DNA from: Candidatus Aquiluna sp. UB-MaderosW2red
Lineage (GTDB): Bacteria; Actinomycetota; Actinomycetes; Actinomycetales; Microbacteriaceae
Direction: 5' to 3'
Assembly (NCBI RefSeq): GCF_900100865.1
Contig: NZ_LT627734.1
Span: forward strand, 558,001 to 622,000
Length of the DNA stretch: 64,000 nt
Both the position numbers and the translations under genes were made by a program. Below the pieces are notes generated by a model that did not search any database, had not been told where the DNA came from, and saw only the letters and a list, made by a program, of their open reading frames with translations. The first letter of the stretch is position 1. Every line of letters starts with the position of its first letter. This document shows positions 36,588-45,001 of the stretch, piece after piece.

Positions 36588-37900
36588 GTAACGCGATTCC
36601 CATCAATCTCAACGCTCTTATAGTCGCCAGACTCCACCAACTCACGCAATCTTTCGAAGCCGTCAAAAACTTCGAGGTAAGAGGTTGCCAGGGGAGAAAT
36701 TGCAAGCCTCACAGCATTTGGCTCACGGAAATCTGGAATGACATTCTTGAGTTTTCGAAGGGCTAGGGCAATCTGCTTGGCGTCTTTATGAGTGAGTATG
36801 ATATGGCCACCGCGTTTGCTTGAATCCCTCGGAGTCCCCAGTGTGAAGCCAAGCGGCTCGAGCCAGGCATCAAAAAGCGCAATCATCAGGTCGGTGCCGG
36901 TAGCAGCCTTCTTCTCGATATTTGCAATTCCAGCTCTCTCAATCATCTCGAAAGCCACTTCAACACCCCTGATGCCGATGATTGAAGGGCTAGCAATCTG
37001 GAACCTGCGAATCTCGTTGTTCGGCTCAAAAAACGGGCCCATTTCGAATTGCTTGTCCTGAGCAAACCAGCCTTGGATTGGAACCCTAAGTTGATCTTGT
37101 AGTTCTTTTCTGACGAATAACCAGGCTGGAGAACCGGGCCCCGAGTTGCCATATTTATAAGTGCAACCGACAGCGAGGTCGACATCGTTTTTATCAAAAT
37201 CTAGTTGAATAGATCCCACCGCGTGAGAGCAGTCCCAGACCACCAGGGCGCCATATTTTTTAGCCAGCGCGTTGATTGCTTTTGTGTTCGATCTTGCACC
37301 CGATCGGTAGTGAATTGCCTGAAGGGTAATAAGTGCCACATCATCTGAAAGGTGTGGCTCAAGCGCCTCGGGGGTTATCAGTTCATTTTCGCTCTCAATT
37401 TCAACTGCCCCCGGGCCACCTTGGCCATCGTTATTCAGGGTTATCAGCTTTAGCCCAAACGCTTCGGCAATGCCGGCAATTATGTAGCGATCGGTTGGGA
37501 AATTTGAAGAATCGATGATTACCGTTTTGCGATTCGGTCTGGCTTTGATTGCAGCCACGCAGAGTTGATAGAAATTCACGCTGGTGGTGTCCATAACAAG
37601 GGTCTGTCCTGGGCCTGAGCCCAAGCTTGCTCTTGCTAAGAGGTCGCCTGCTGGCTGGGCCTGGTCAATCCAGTGACCCCAGCCATCCACTAGTTCGGGT
37701 CCCCATTCCTTTAGTAGAAAATCATTCACGACCGTGACGGTTTTCTTGGGCAGACGGCCAAGCGAGTTGCCATCCAGATAGCAAAGATCCGCATCAGTTA
37801 TTAAAAATTCGGATTTGAATGCGGCTAGCGGGTCGGCAGCATCTAGCTCAATTGCGAAGCTTCTTTGCGTGGCTGATTCTTGAGATATTTTCTGGCTCAT
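36584..37900 (-). CDS. kynU: Kynureninase
   Basis: KynU (438 aa) cleaves kynurenine to anthranilate and alanine using PLP. It starts with SFAIELDAADPLAAFKSEFLIT and YLDGNSLGRLPKKT; the PLP aspartate is in VVWDCSHAVGS and the Schiff-base lysine in VGCTYKYGNSGPGSPAWLF. FFEPNNEIRRFQIASPSIIGIRG and the end VRLAISPLATSYLEV complete it. ATG at 37898-37900 has a likely leaderless promoter upstream. The gene is followed by kynA with a 4-bp overlap, so the order is reversed relative to the pathway. The anthranilate can refill tryptophan synthesis or be lost; no other kyn or nad genes are near. Confidence 0.95.
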   Translation of the reverse strand: MSQKISQESATQRSFAIELDAADPLAAFKSEFLITDADLCYLDGNSLGRLPKKTVTVVNDFLLKEWGPELVDGWGHWIDQAQPAGDLLARASLGSGPGQTLVMDTTSVNFYQLCVAAIKARPNRKTVIIDSSNFPTDRYIIAGIAEAFGLKLITLNNDGQGGPGAVEIESENELITPEALEPHLSDDVALITLQAIHYRSGARSNTKAINALAKKYGALVVWDCSHAVGSIQLDFDKNDVDLAVGCTYKYGNSGPGSPAWLFVRKELQDQLRVPIQGWFAQDKQFEMGPFFEPNNEIRRFQIASPSIIGIRGVEVAFEMIERAGIANIEKKAATGTDLMIALFDAWLEPLGFTLGTPRDSSKRGGHIILTHKDAKQIALALRKLKNVIPDFREPNAVRLAISPLATSYLEVFDGFERLRELVESGDYKSVEIDGNRVT

Positions 37901-37908
37901 TCGACCAA

Positions 37909-37914
37909 CCTATA
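37909..37914 (-). promoter_or_regulatory. Leaderless-type promoter candidate for kynU
   Basis: On the minus strand TATAGG (37909-37914) is followed by eight bases and the ATG of kynU, with no good Shine-Dalgarno. It overlaps the end of the upstream exporter gene region by only the gap, so kynUA could have its own start site in addition to readthrough. Confidence 0.4.
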
Positions 37915-37915
37915 C

Positions 37916-39703
37916 CTAAACCAGCAGTTGGTGCTTCGCTAGCTCTGCGTATAGCGGGGTCGTTTTAACCAATTCGCTGTGGGTGCCGGAGCCGACCACT
38001 TGGCCACGCTCAAGCACGATGATTTGATCGCTGTCGACCACCGTAGACAAACGGTGGGCAATCACGATCAGGGTGCGGTCTTTAGCCACCGCATCGATGG
38101 CCTCGCGCATCCGCTGCTCGTTTGGACCATCCAGCGCGCTGGTCGATTCATCCAAAAGCAAAATTGGGGGAGCGGCGAGAAGTGCCCTGGCGATCGCCAG
38201 TCTTTGACGCTCTCCGCCAGAGAGCATGATGCCTGATTCGCCAACCTCGGCGTCTAGTCCCTTGGCGTCTCGGTTCAATACTTCTGAGAGGTTGACCATG
38301 TCCAAAACTTGAGTCAGTTCTTCCTGCGTGGCGCTGCCCTTACCGAGCAGCAGGTTTTCTCTTAGCGAGCCAGCCAAAACTGGAGCGTCCTGCTCGACAT
38401 ACCCAATTTGCTCTCGGAGTGCTTGGCGAGAGAATGAGGAGACGTCTTGACCATCGAATAAAATACTGCCACCGGTTGGCTCGTAGAAGCGCTCGATGAG
38501 CGAGAAGATGGTCGACTTACCGGCTCCGGAAGGTCCCACCAGTGCAACTCTTGAACCGCGAGGAATTTCTAGACTGACGTTCTCGAGAATCGCCTTTGGC
38601 TCCTCGCCCGCTTCGGGCTGGTAATGAAAATTCACGTTCTTGAATTCTAAGGCTGTCTTATTTTTCGCCTCTCTTAGGTCTTTAGCTTCTCCGGCCTCCT
38701 CCTCAACCAATACCATGATCTCTTGGATTCGAGCCAGAGCGCCAAGGGCGCTCATCACCGAGGTATAAGCGCCAAAGGTGCTGATCAGTGGGCCAATCAT
38801 AAAGAACAACAAGATCACAAATGTCACAAGCGACGCGATGGTGGTCTCTCCGGTGGCGACCCGCAAGCCACCGAGACCAAGCACCACTATGAAAGCGGTG
38901 TTGAAGGCGATTTGGGCGATTGGGGAGATGACGGCCGAGAGCTTGGCGATTTTGACGCCCTGATCGTAAGCCGCCTCCGCATCCTTATTCATCGCGGCAA
39001 TCTCACGGTCTTCCGCGCGCGCTGCGCGAATGGTGCGGATAGCTCCAAGGGCTCGCTCAACCGCAGAGCTCATTTCACCAACCATTTGCTGGGCCTTGGT
39101 AGTCGCGGAGCGAATCTTGCGACCAGCCAGCGCGATAGCCACGACCGCTATTGCAACAACGGCCAAGGTGGCACCGAGAAGAACCGGGTCGATAAAAGCC
39201 ATCACAATAACTGCACCGAAGAACGTGAATATTCCACCGACCGCGGATACCAGCCCCTGGGTCAAAACTGCCTTCAGAAGAGTGGTGTCGGAACCGACCC
39301 TAGAAACCAAGTCGCCAATTCTTCGGCGGTCATACTGCCAAATTGGTAAGCGAACTAAGCGTGAAATAAGAGCCTTACGAGTGGAAAGAACAACACCCTC
39401 ACCGGTTCGATATAGAAGGTAGAACTGATAACCATTTATAAGTGCGCTTGAAACTAGCAAAATAACAATCCAGAACGCCAGACCACCAATTGCGGTGCCG
39501 GCTTCAACCCCTGCAATAACCTGTCCCAATAAAAGTGGCTGCGCTAGGGATAGTGCGGACACCACAACGGACAGAATCACTGCAAAAATGAGGGCTTTTT
39601 TGTGGTCGACCAGATACGGCAGGAGGTCTTTTAGTTTTGCCCTGGGCCCTTTGTATTCGCGACTTCTTGGATTCTGGGTTGGGTCTTCGTACTGATTGCT
39701 CAT
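37916..39703 (-). CDS. ABC exporter half-transporter, probably homodimeric
   Basis: A 595-residue half-transporter of the MDR/lipid-A-exporter type (six-helix domain plus ATPase). All ATPase motifs are canonical: Walker A GPSGAGKSTIFSLIERFYEP, Q-loop GYVEQDAPVLAGSLRENL, signature LSGGERQRLAIARALL, Walker B ILLLDESTSALD, switch [10 protein letters not shown]. So it can function as a homodimer, unlike the pair at 25.6-29.2 kb. The ATG follows directly on the stop codon of the methyltransferase gene (AGGAATAGATG, with the Shine-Dalgarno over the stop codon), so the two are tightly coupled. The substrate is unknown. Confidence 0.93.
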   Translation of the reverse strand: MSNQYEDPTQNPRSREYKGPRAKLKDLLPYLVDHKKALIFAVILSVVVSALSLAQPLLLGQVIAGVEAGTAIGGLAFWIVILLVSSALINGYQFYLLYRTGEGVVLSTRKALISRLVRLPIWQYDRRRIGDLVSRVGSDTTLLKAVLTQGLVSAVGGIFTFFGAVIVMAFIDPVLLGATLAVVAIAVVAIALAGRKIRSATTKAQQMVGEMSSAVERALGAIRTIRAARAEDREIAAMNKDAEAAYDQGVKIAKLSAVISPIAQIAFNTAFIVVLGLGGLRVATGETTIASLVTFVILLFFMIGPLISTFGAYTSVMSALGALARIQEIMVLVEEEAGEAKDLREAKNKTALEFKNVNFHYQPEAGEEPKAILENVSLEIPRGSRVALVGPSGAGKSTIFSLIERFYEPTGGSILFDGQDVSSFSRQALREQIGYVEQDAPVLAGSLRENLLLGKGSATQEELTQVLDMVNLSEVLNRDAKGLDAEVGESGIMLSGGERQRLAIARALLAAPPILLLDESTSALDGPNEQRMREAIDAVAKDRTLIVIAHRLSTVVDSDQIIVLERGQVVGSGTHSELVKTTPLYAELAKHQLLV

Positions 39704-40552
39704 CTATTCCTGATTCTTACGGGCTAGCCCATCTCCTAGGAGCTGCTCATTGAGCAAGAAATTGATTTCTTGGAAACTCAATGCCTTGGTGTAGGCGGTG
39801 TTGGAACTAAACCTCTCATAATCTAAACCTTCAAGAGTGCCAATTACATCCTCACTAGAAACTCTAAGAAACATCAAGGTCGTATTGGGCACGCGGTCAA
39901 ACTGGCGCAGCACCTTGCCGCAGCCATAGCCAAATACCCGCAAGGCGATATCGGCCTCCTCGACGCTGGTCTTTTTCACATATCCGTTATCCGGCACAAC
40001 GTGAAGTTTTCTCAGATCGATCCTCTTTTCCCAGACCTGAAAGCAGGTTCGAAAGCCATTTCCCTTTTGGTAGCTTTCACCAGTGTCGGTTTGATAATGA
40101 ATTTCGAGGGCTTCATCGTGAACCAGGTGGAATCTTCTGTCGAGGCGATTTTGCACCGACCACTTGCGCCAAGACCTCGGCACCAAAAAGGCAATGTAAT
40201 CCGAAAACTCAGCTGCATGATTGAAAAATGGCACACTAAGCGCGTTATTTCGCCCAAACGGTGGGTTAGAGATAGTTACCAAGTTCGCCAGTTTAGGTTG
40301 CCAGATTAGAAAATCGGCCTGCTCGACCGCAACGTGTTTGGGGTAGAGGTCCACTGCCTGAATCTTTTTGACCCCTTGGCTCTTGAGCGCTTCAATGAAG
40401 CTACCGGTGCCGCCCGCGGGCTCTAAATAATCCCTTGCAAGGGCGTTCGGTATTATGCCTAGGGTTTGCTTGGTGAGGTCTTGAGCCAGTTCGATTGGGG
40501 TGTAGTACTGCTCGGTTCCAGTAACCCTGCGGTTTCCAAGCTTTGGCTTCAC
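39704..40552 (-). CDS. Orphan SAM-dependent N6-adenine-type DNA methyltransferase
   Basis: A 282-residue class I methyltransferase. Residues 14-19 (EQYYTP) match the opening of adenine DNA methyltransferases; motif I is YLEPAGGTGSF (42-52) for SAM binding, and motif IV is NPPF (96-99), the catalytic D/N-P-P-Y/F signature of N6-adenine and N4-cytosine enzymes. A second half with RVSSEDVIGTL-type content could recognise the target. There is no restriction gene next to it, so it is an orphan. The GTG start at 40550-40552 has no Shine-Dalgarno but TATGTT six bases upstream. It is the first gene before an ABC exporter and kynUA. An RNA or protein target cannot be excluded. Confidence 0.75.
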   Translation of the reverse strand: MKPKLGNRRVTGTEQYYTPIELAQDLTKQTLGIIPNALARDYLEPAGGTGSFIEALKSQGVKKIQAVDLYPKHVAVEQADFLIWQPKLANLVTISNPPFGRNNALSVPFFNHAAEFSDYIAFLVPRSWRKWSVQNRLDRRFHLVHDEALEIHYQTDTGESYQKGNGFRTCFQVWEKRIDLRKLHVVPDNGYVKKTSVEEADIALRVFGYGCGKVLRQFDRVPNTTLMFLRVSSEDVIGTLEGLDYERFSSNTAYTKALSFQEINFLLNEQLLGDGLARKNQE

Positions 40553-40569
40553 CGGCTAAACATATCAAG

Positions 40570-40583
40570 GTTTCTCGAGAAAC
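40570..40583. promoter_or_regulatory. Palindrome GTTTCTCGAGAAAC in the divergent gap
   Basis: A perfect 14-bp palindrome in the 119-bp gap between the divergent methyltransferase gene and the ABC-2 exporter gene, just upstream of a putative TATGTT -10 (40559-40564) of the methyltransferase. It is a candidate operator that could control both directions. No known regulator is adjacent. Confidence 0.4.
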
Positions 40584-40671
40584 TCTTCGGGGCACAAGTT
40601 ATCCGGAGTTCGGCATTTGGATTTGGTATCCTGTAGGGCTTGCCCACTCAGGCAAAAAAGATGGAGCAAAA

Positions 40672-41613
40672 TTGGCTTTAGATACCTCTCGTGAAATAGT
40701 AATTCACGCCAAGAACCTAACCAAAACCTATAAAGACTTTATTGCGGTTGACGGAATCGATTTTGATGTGTATCGAGGTGAGTCCTTTGGTCTACTGGGA
40801 CCGAACGGCGCCGGCAAATCAACCACCATGAAGATGATCTCTTCGGTGTCAAAGCGCTCGAGCGGCGAGCTCACCATCTTGGGTAAAGAGCCCGATTTTC
40901 AAGGTCCCGAAATTCGGGCTCACCTCGGAGTTGTGCCTCAAAAAGACATGCTCGATCGCGAACTAAAGGTCTGGGAGAACCTCTTCACCTATGGGCGCTA
41001 TTTTGGCCTTTCACGTAAGTGGCTCAAGGCCAAGGTGGAAGAGCTTTTGATTTTTGCTCAACTAGTTGAGAAGCGAAATGCCAAAGCCGATGATCTTTCG
41101 GGGGGCATGCAGCGCAGGCTCGCCATCGCGAGGGGTCTGGTGAACGAGCCGGAAATCTTGCTGCTGGACGAGCCCACTACCGGGTTAGATCCGCAGGCTA
41201 GGCACATTCTGTGGGACAGGCTATTTCGCCTCAAGGAACAGGGCGTGACACTGGTTATAACCACCCACTACATGGATGAGGCCGAGCAACTTTGCGACCG
41301 CCTAATAGTTATGGACAACGGAAAGATCATGGCGGAGGGTTCCCCGCAGGCGCTCATCAAGGAGTACTCCTCCAAAGAGGTGGTGGAGCTTCGATTCGGC
41401 ACCGATAAAAACGAAGCGGCGGCGATAGCGCTCGAGAAGTTTGATGCTCGTATCGAAGTCTTGCCTGATCGCATTTTGATCTACACCGATAGGGGCGAGG
41501 AGCTTCTTGGTCAGATTGAAGCTTCGGGTATGAAGCCAATCACCTCTTTGGTGAGGCGGTCGTCATTGGAAGATGTCTTTTTGAGACTCACCGGCAGAAC
41601 CCTGGTCGACTAA
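40672..41613 (+). CDS. ABC-2 type exporter ATPase (DrrA/NodI-like)
   Basis: A 313-residue ATPase for the two permeases that follow. Walker A is GPNGAGKSTTMKMIS, signature LSGGMQRRLAIARGL, Walker B ILLLDEPTTGLDPQAR with TTHYMDEAEQLCDRL next. The C-terminal 90 residues are the DrrA-type extension (EVVELRFGTDKNEAAAIAL...). The start is taken as TTG 40672, with GGAG five bases upstream; the frame opens further back (to 40543) but that stretch lies in the divergent control region and does not resemble the family. Such systems export antibiotics, polysaccharides or lipids; the substrate is unknown. Confidence 0.85.
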   Translation: MALDTSREIVIHAKNLTKTYKDFIAVDGIDFDVYRGESFGLLGPNGAGKSTTMKMISSVSKRSSGELTILGKEPDFQGPEIRAHLGVVPQKDMLDRELKVWENLFTYGRYFGLSRKWLKAKVEELLIFAQLVEKRNAKADDLSGGMQRRLAIARGLVNEPEILLLDEPTTGLDPQARHILWDRLFRLKEQGVTLVITTHYMDEAEQLCDRLIVMDNGKIMAEGSPQALIKEYSSKEVVELRFGTDKNEAAAIALEKFDARIEVLPDRILIYTDRGEELLGQIEASGMKPITSLVRRSSLEDVFLRLTGRTLVD

Positions 41614-42447
41614 ATGTCGGATTTAAAGTTCACTCCGGGCAGTGCCGTTGACCCAAAACGAGCCGTTAGGTTTGGCGCCTTTCGAGTAGCCGAATATCGC
41701 TTTTACTCAATCAGCAAATGGCTCGGCGGAGTGATTGCCTTTGCGCTCGGGAATCCGATTTTGTATCTGGTATCCGTTGGGCTCGGAATTGGCGCATTGG
41801 TTGATGCGAATTCTTCCGACCAAGGCCTGGGTGGAGTGAGCTATTTGCAGTTCGTGGCTCCTGCACTTTTGGCCGCCGCTGCAATTCAAGCCGCCGTGGA
41901 TGAGGTGACATTCCCAACCATGGATGGCTTTGTGTGGGACAAGTTATTTTTTGCAATCCACAACACCTCAGTTTCGGCTATCCAGATAGCCAACGGGGTC
42001 ATGATCGTGGCAATGGGTCGGGCGCTTTTTACCACCCTGATGTACATGGGGGTGCTTTTGCTATTCGGAGCGATTCCCCTCAGTAGCTCAGTTGCACTGG
42101 TTTTGACCTCCATGATGGCGGCTTGGGGCATGGCCGCGGGTGTTCTGGCGATTACCGCGAGGCTCGAAAAGGACGAGGGCTATTTCGCCATGATTGCCCG
42201 ATTTGTGATCGCGCCGATGTTTTTATTCTCCGGAACCTTTTACCCGCTCGAGCTAATGCCCATTTTTCTTCAGCCAATTGGATGGGTTTCACCGCTTTGG
42301 CATGCCACCGAACTCGGTAGAGCACTGAGTTATGGCAACCCGCTCGAGCCTGTAATGCTTTTTATCCACCTTGCCTATTTGGTACTCATGGGGGTCATTG
42401 GGATGGCCCTGGTTTATCCCAAGTTCCAAGAAAGGCTAAGTAGATGA
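41614..42447 (+). CDS. ABC-2 type exporter permease 1
   Basis: A 277-residue membrane protein with about six hydrophobic segments, of the DrrB/NodJ class. The end of each ABC-2 permease is visible: FSGTFYPLELMPIFLQPIGWVSPLWHATELGRAL, the family's conserved loop before the last helix. The ATG follows the ATPase stop codon directly. It forms the channel with the next gene. The pair is a tandem of paralogous permeases (similar in length and in the FSGTFYP/FSGTFFP motif), so the functional channel is probably a heterodimer. Confidence 0.88.
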   Translation: MSDLKFTPGSAVDPKRAVRFGAFRVAEYRFYSISKWLGGVIAFALGNPILYLVSVGLGIGALVDANSSDQGLGGVSYLQFVAPALLAAAAIQAAVDEVTFPTMDGFVWDKLFFAIHNTSVSAIQIANGVMIVAMGRALFTTLMYMGVLLLFGAIPLSSSVALVLTSMMAAWGMAAGVLAITARLEKDEGYFAMIARFVIAPMFLFSGTFYPLELMPIFLQPIGWVSPLWHATELGRALSYGNPLEPVMLFIHLAYLVLMGVIGMALVYPKFQERLSR

Positions 42448-43286
42448 TTACTCAGGCCCTAGTTTCAGGCGCGGTGGCGATTGCCGAAAGACGCGCCAGC
42501 AAACCCGGCAGTGGTGTCTATGCGGGTCGCTCTCGGGTTTTGGTAGAGCGCGGTGTTTACGCAGCCAAGAGCTCCAACTGGTTGGTAATTGTTTCCGGCT
42601 TTGTGGAGCCGGTGCTTTATCTTTTGGCCTTTGGTTTTGGTATCGGCCAGTTAATTGGAGACTTGGAAGACGGTAGCGGCAACACGGTCAGCTATGCGGC
42701 CTTTATTGCGCCGGCACTTTTGGCGACCAGCGCGATGAATGGCGCAATTTACGACGCGACGTGGAATGTATTTTTCAAAATGCATTTCGGCAAGATCTAC
42801 CAGGTGATGCTCTCAAGTTCGCTTGGGCCACTGGATGTCGCACTTGGGGAGATTGCCTGGGCACTATTGCGCGGCACCGTTTACTCGATTGGCTTCATGG
42901 CCATTGTTGCGCCCCTTGGTCTAGTAACAAGCTGGTGGGGGCTATTGGCGATACCTGCCGCGACGCTGATTGCATTTGGATTCGCGTCGGTGGGCATGGC
43001 AATTACTTCTTATATGTCAAACATCCAGCAGATGCAGTGGATTAACTTTTTCTTGTTGCCGATGTTCTTATTCTCCGGAACCTTTTTCCCAGTGAGTGTT
43101 TACCCACAGTGGATTCAAGTAATTGTTCAGGGTTTGCCACTTTGGCAGGGGGTCGAGATGATTCGTTCAATCATGCTTGGGAATTGGGACCTAAGTATTT
43201 TGGGTCACGTGGCATATTTTGTGGTGATGATTCTTGCCGGGCTTTGGTTCACAACCCACAGGCTGCGCGCGCTGTTTATGCGCTAA
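42444..43286 (+). CDS. ABC-2 type exporter permease 2
   Basis: A 280-residue paralogue of the preceding permease, with the matching segment FSGTFFPVSVYPQWIQVIVQGLPLWQGVEMIRS and six hydrophobic stretches. Starts with ATG overlapping the stop codon of permease 1 by 4 bp (ATGA), so synthesis is coupled. N-terminal 45 residues are polar (RRASKPGSGVYAGRSRVLVERG) before the first helix. It ends 15 bp before the converging riboflavin operon. No gene in the neighbourhood reveals what is exported. Confidence 0.88.
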   Translation: MITQALVSGAVAIAERRASKPGSGVYAGRSRVLVERGVYAAKSSNWLVIVSGFVEPVLYLLAFGFGIGQLIGDLEDGSGNTVSYAAFIAPALLATSAMNGAIYDATWNVFFKMHFGKIYQVMLSSSLGPLDVALGEIAWALLRGTVYSIGFMAIVAPLGLVTSWWGLLAIPAATLIAFGFASVGMAITSYMSNIQQMQWINFFLLPMFLFSGTFFPVSVYPQWIQVIVQGLPLWQGVEMIRSIMLGNWDLSILGHVAYFVVMILAGLWFTTHRLRALFMR

Positions 43287-43301
43287 CCCTCTGGCCGACT
43301 A

Positions 43302-43760
43302 TTAGCCGAGTGAGAGCATGTGCAATGCGGCCTGGACCGCCTCTTTACCCTTGTCTTCTTTGGAACCCTCGAGCCCGGCCCTTGAAAGTGCCTCAGCTTC
43401 GGTGTTCACAGTGAGAAACCCAAAACCAATTGGGATCGAGTAATCAAGTTGAACTCTGGTTAGGCCATCGGTAGCGGAGGAGCAGATATAGTCAAAATGT
43501 GGGGTTTCTCCCTGGATCACAACGCCCAAGGCGATGATTGCATCCGCTCCGGCTTCGGCTGCCCTGAGGGCCGCCAGAGGTAACTCAAAAGCCCCTGGGA
43601 TTCTTTGCAGAACTATGTCTTTGGTGCCAGATTTTTCGAGTTCCCTAAGAGCTCCTTGAACTAGCCCATCCATGATCTCGGTGTGCCAAGAAGTGGCAAT
43701 TACATAGATCTGTTTTCCCTGGCCTGAAACTTCAAGCTCTGGCGCTCCGTGTCCGCTCAT
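43302..43760 (-). CDS. ribH: 6,7-dimethyl-8-ribityllumazine synthase
   Basis: RibH (152 aa) condenses the ribitylamino-uracil with dihydroxybutanone phosphate to give lumazine. The typical marks are ATSWHTEIMDGLVQGALRELEKSG (the SWN-type opening, here SWHTE), PGAFELPLAALRAA and ALGVVIQGETPHFDYIC, in which the catalytic His is in TPHFDY. Last gene of the riboflavin operon, overlapping ribBA by 4 bp at its start. Its 3' end is close to the converging ABC permease gene. The family forms 60-mer or pentamer capsids; this cannot be seen here. Confidence 0.95.
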   Translation of the reverse strand: MSGHGAPELEVSGQGKQIYVIATSWHTEIMDGLVQGALRELEKSGTKDIVLQRIPGAFELPLAALRAAEAGADAIIALGVVIQGETPHFDYICSSATDGLTRVQLDYSIPIGFGFLTVNTEAEALSRAGLEGSKEDKGKEAVQAALHMLSLG

Positions 43761-45001
43761 CCTTCAAGATTAGCGGGAAGATTGTGACCCATCCGCTCAC
43801 GCTTCGCGTCTAAGTAGCCCTTGTTCTGCTCCGCCAGCCCAACAATCAATGGGACAGTCTCGGTGACAGGGATGCCGGCTTGAATCAAGAATTCTCTTTT
43901 CGCAGGATTATTGGTCAAAAGCTTTACGCTCTCAATTCCCAGATCGCGCAAGATTGCCACGGCTGCGCCGTATTCTCTTGCTTCTGAGGGAAGCCCCAGG
44001 GCTAGATTGGCGTCCACGGTGTCCAGACCTTTTTCTTGAAGCGCATAAGCCTTGAGCTTGTTCAAAAGACCAATGCCACGGCCTTCTTGGCCGCGAAGGT
44101 AGATAACGACTCCGCCATCCTTGGTTTGGTTAATAGCGTCCATTGCAGCGTCTAGTTGCGGGCCGCACTCGCACTTGAGAGAACCGAAAGCTTCCCCGGT
44201 GATGCACTCGGAGTGAATTCGAACCAGCACATTTTGCCCGGTTGGGTTTCCGGAAACGATTGCCATGTGCTCGGCGGTGGTTTGCACGTCATAGTAGCCG
44301 CGGACTCGGAAGTCGCCGTGAGTGGTTGGGATGTTTGCTTCGGCCTCGAAGCGGATTCTATTGGCAGGCTCGCTTGCCAGATCGGCACGTTTAGCCATGT
44401 GATCCTTTAAGTGTGAGATGGTCGTCATAGGTAAGTCAAACCTCTGCGCCATCTCAAATAATTCCGCAAAGCGCATCATTGTTCCGTCGTCGTTCACCAT
44501 CTCCGCCATCATTGCAACTGGCTGAAGGCCTGCAAGAAGCATTAGGTCAACTGCGGCTTCGGTGTGGCCGGGCCTAATAAGCACTCCGCCAGGCTTTGCC
44601 CTAAGTGGCAATACGTGACCTGGTCGCAATAAATCGACTGGCTGCGAGCTTGGATTAGCTAAAACTCTTCCTGTCAGAGCTCTCTCACTCGCGGAGATTC
44701 CTGTTGATTCCCTTGCAGCGGCATCAACACTCACGGTGTAGGCGGTGCGGTGCGGGTCTTCGGATTGGCTCCACATCAAAGGCAGGTTTAGGTCGTTCGC
44801 TCTCTCATCACTCATCGGTGCGCAGATATAACCGGAGGTGTAGCGGATCATCCAGGCCAGCCATTCTGGGCTAGCGAACTCGGCGGCGATGATTGCATCA
44901 CCCTCGTTTTCACGATCCTCGGCGTCGCTAACAAGCACTGGTTTTCCCTGGCGAAGCGCCTCTAGGACCTCTTCGATGCTGCTCAGCTGAACTGTGCTCA
45001 T
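43757..45001 (-). CDS. ribBA: Bifunctional 3,4-dihydroxy-2-butanone 4-phosphate synthase / GTP cyclohydrolase II
   Basis: RibBA (414 aa). The N-terminal RibB domain makes DHBP from ribulose 5-phosphate, with the catalytic acidic block SDAEDRENEGDAIIAAEF and TGHTEAAVDLMLLAG. The C-terminal RibA domain opens GTP: zinc cysteines in HSECITGEAFGSLKCECGPQL and the signature RGQEGRGIGLLNKLKAYALQ. RibA also ends NNPAKREFLIQAGI. Both are of normal length. Starts 4 bp inside the end of ribE. It is the operon's supply gene for both precursors of riboflavin. Confidence 0.96.
   Translation of the reverse strand: MSTVQLSSIEEVLEALRQGKPVLVSDAEDRENEGDAIIAAEFASPEWLAWMIRYTSGYICAPMSDERANDLNLPLMWSQSEDPHRTAYTVSVDAAARESTGISASERALTGRVLANPSSQPVDLLRPGHVLPLRAKPGGVLIRPGHTEAAVDLMLLAGLQPVAMMAEMVNDDGTMMRFAELFEMAQRFDLPMTTISHLKDHMAKRADLASEPANRIRFEAEANIPTTHGDFRVRGYYDVQTTAEHMAIVSGNPTGQNVLVRIHSECITGEAFGSLKCECGPQLDAAMDAINQTKDGGVVIYLRGQEGRGIGLLNKLKAYALQEKGLDTVDANLALGLPSEAREYGAAVAILRDLGIESVKLLTNNPAKREFLIQAGIPVTETVPLIVGLAEQNKGYLDAKRERMGHNLPANLEG

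Noticed and set aside
38723-39349. 208-aa open frame on the plus strand inside the ABC exporter gene
   Set aside because: Composition is low-complexity and basic, and the minus strand holds a full canonical ABC exporter with every motif.
40543-40671. Upstream extension of the ABC-2 ATPase gene
   Set aside because: The stretch contains the palindrome and a possible promoter of the divergent unit; the TTG at 40672 has a Shine-Dalgarno and gives the expected size.
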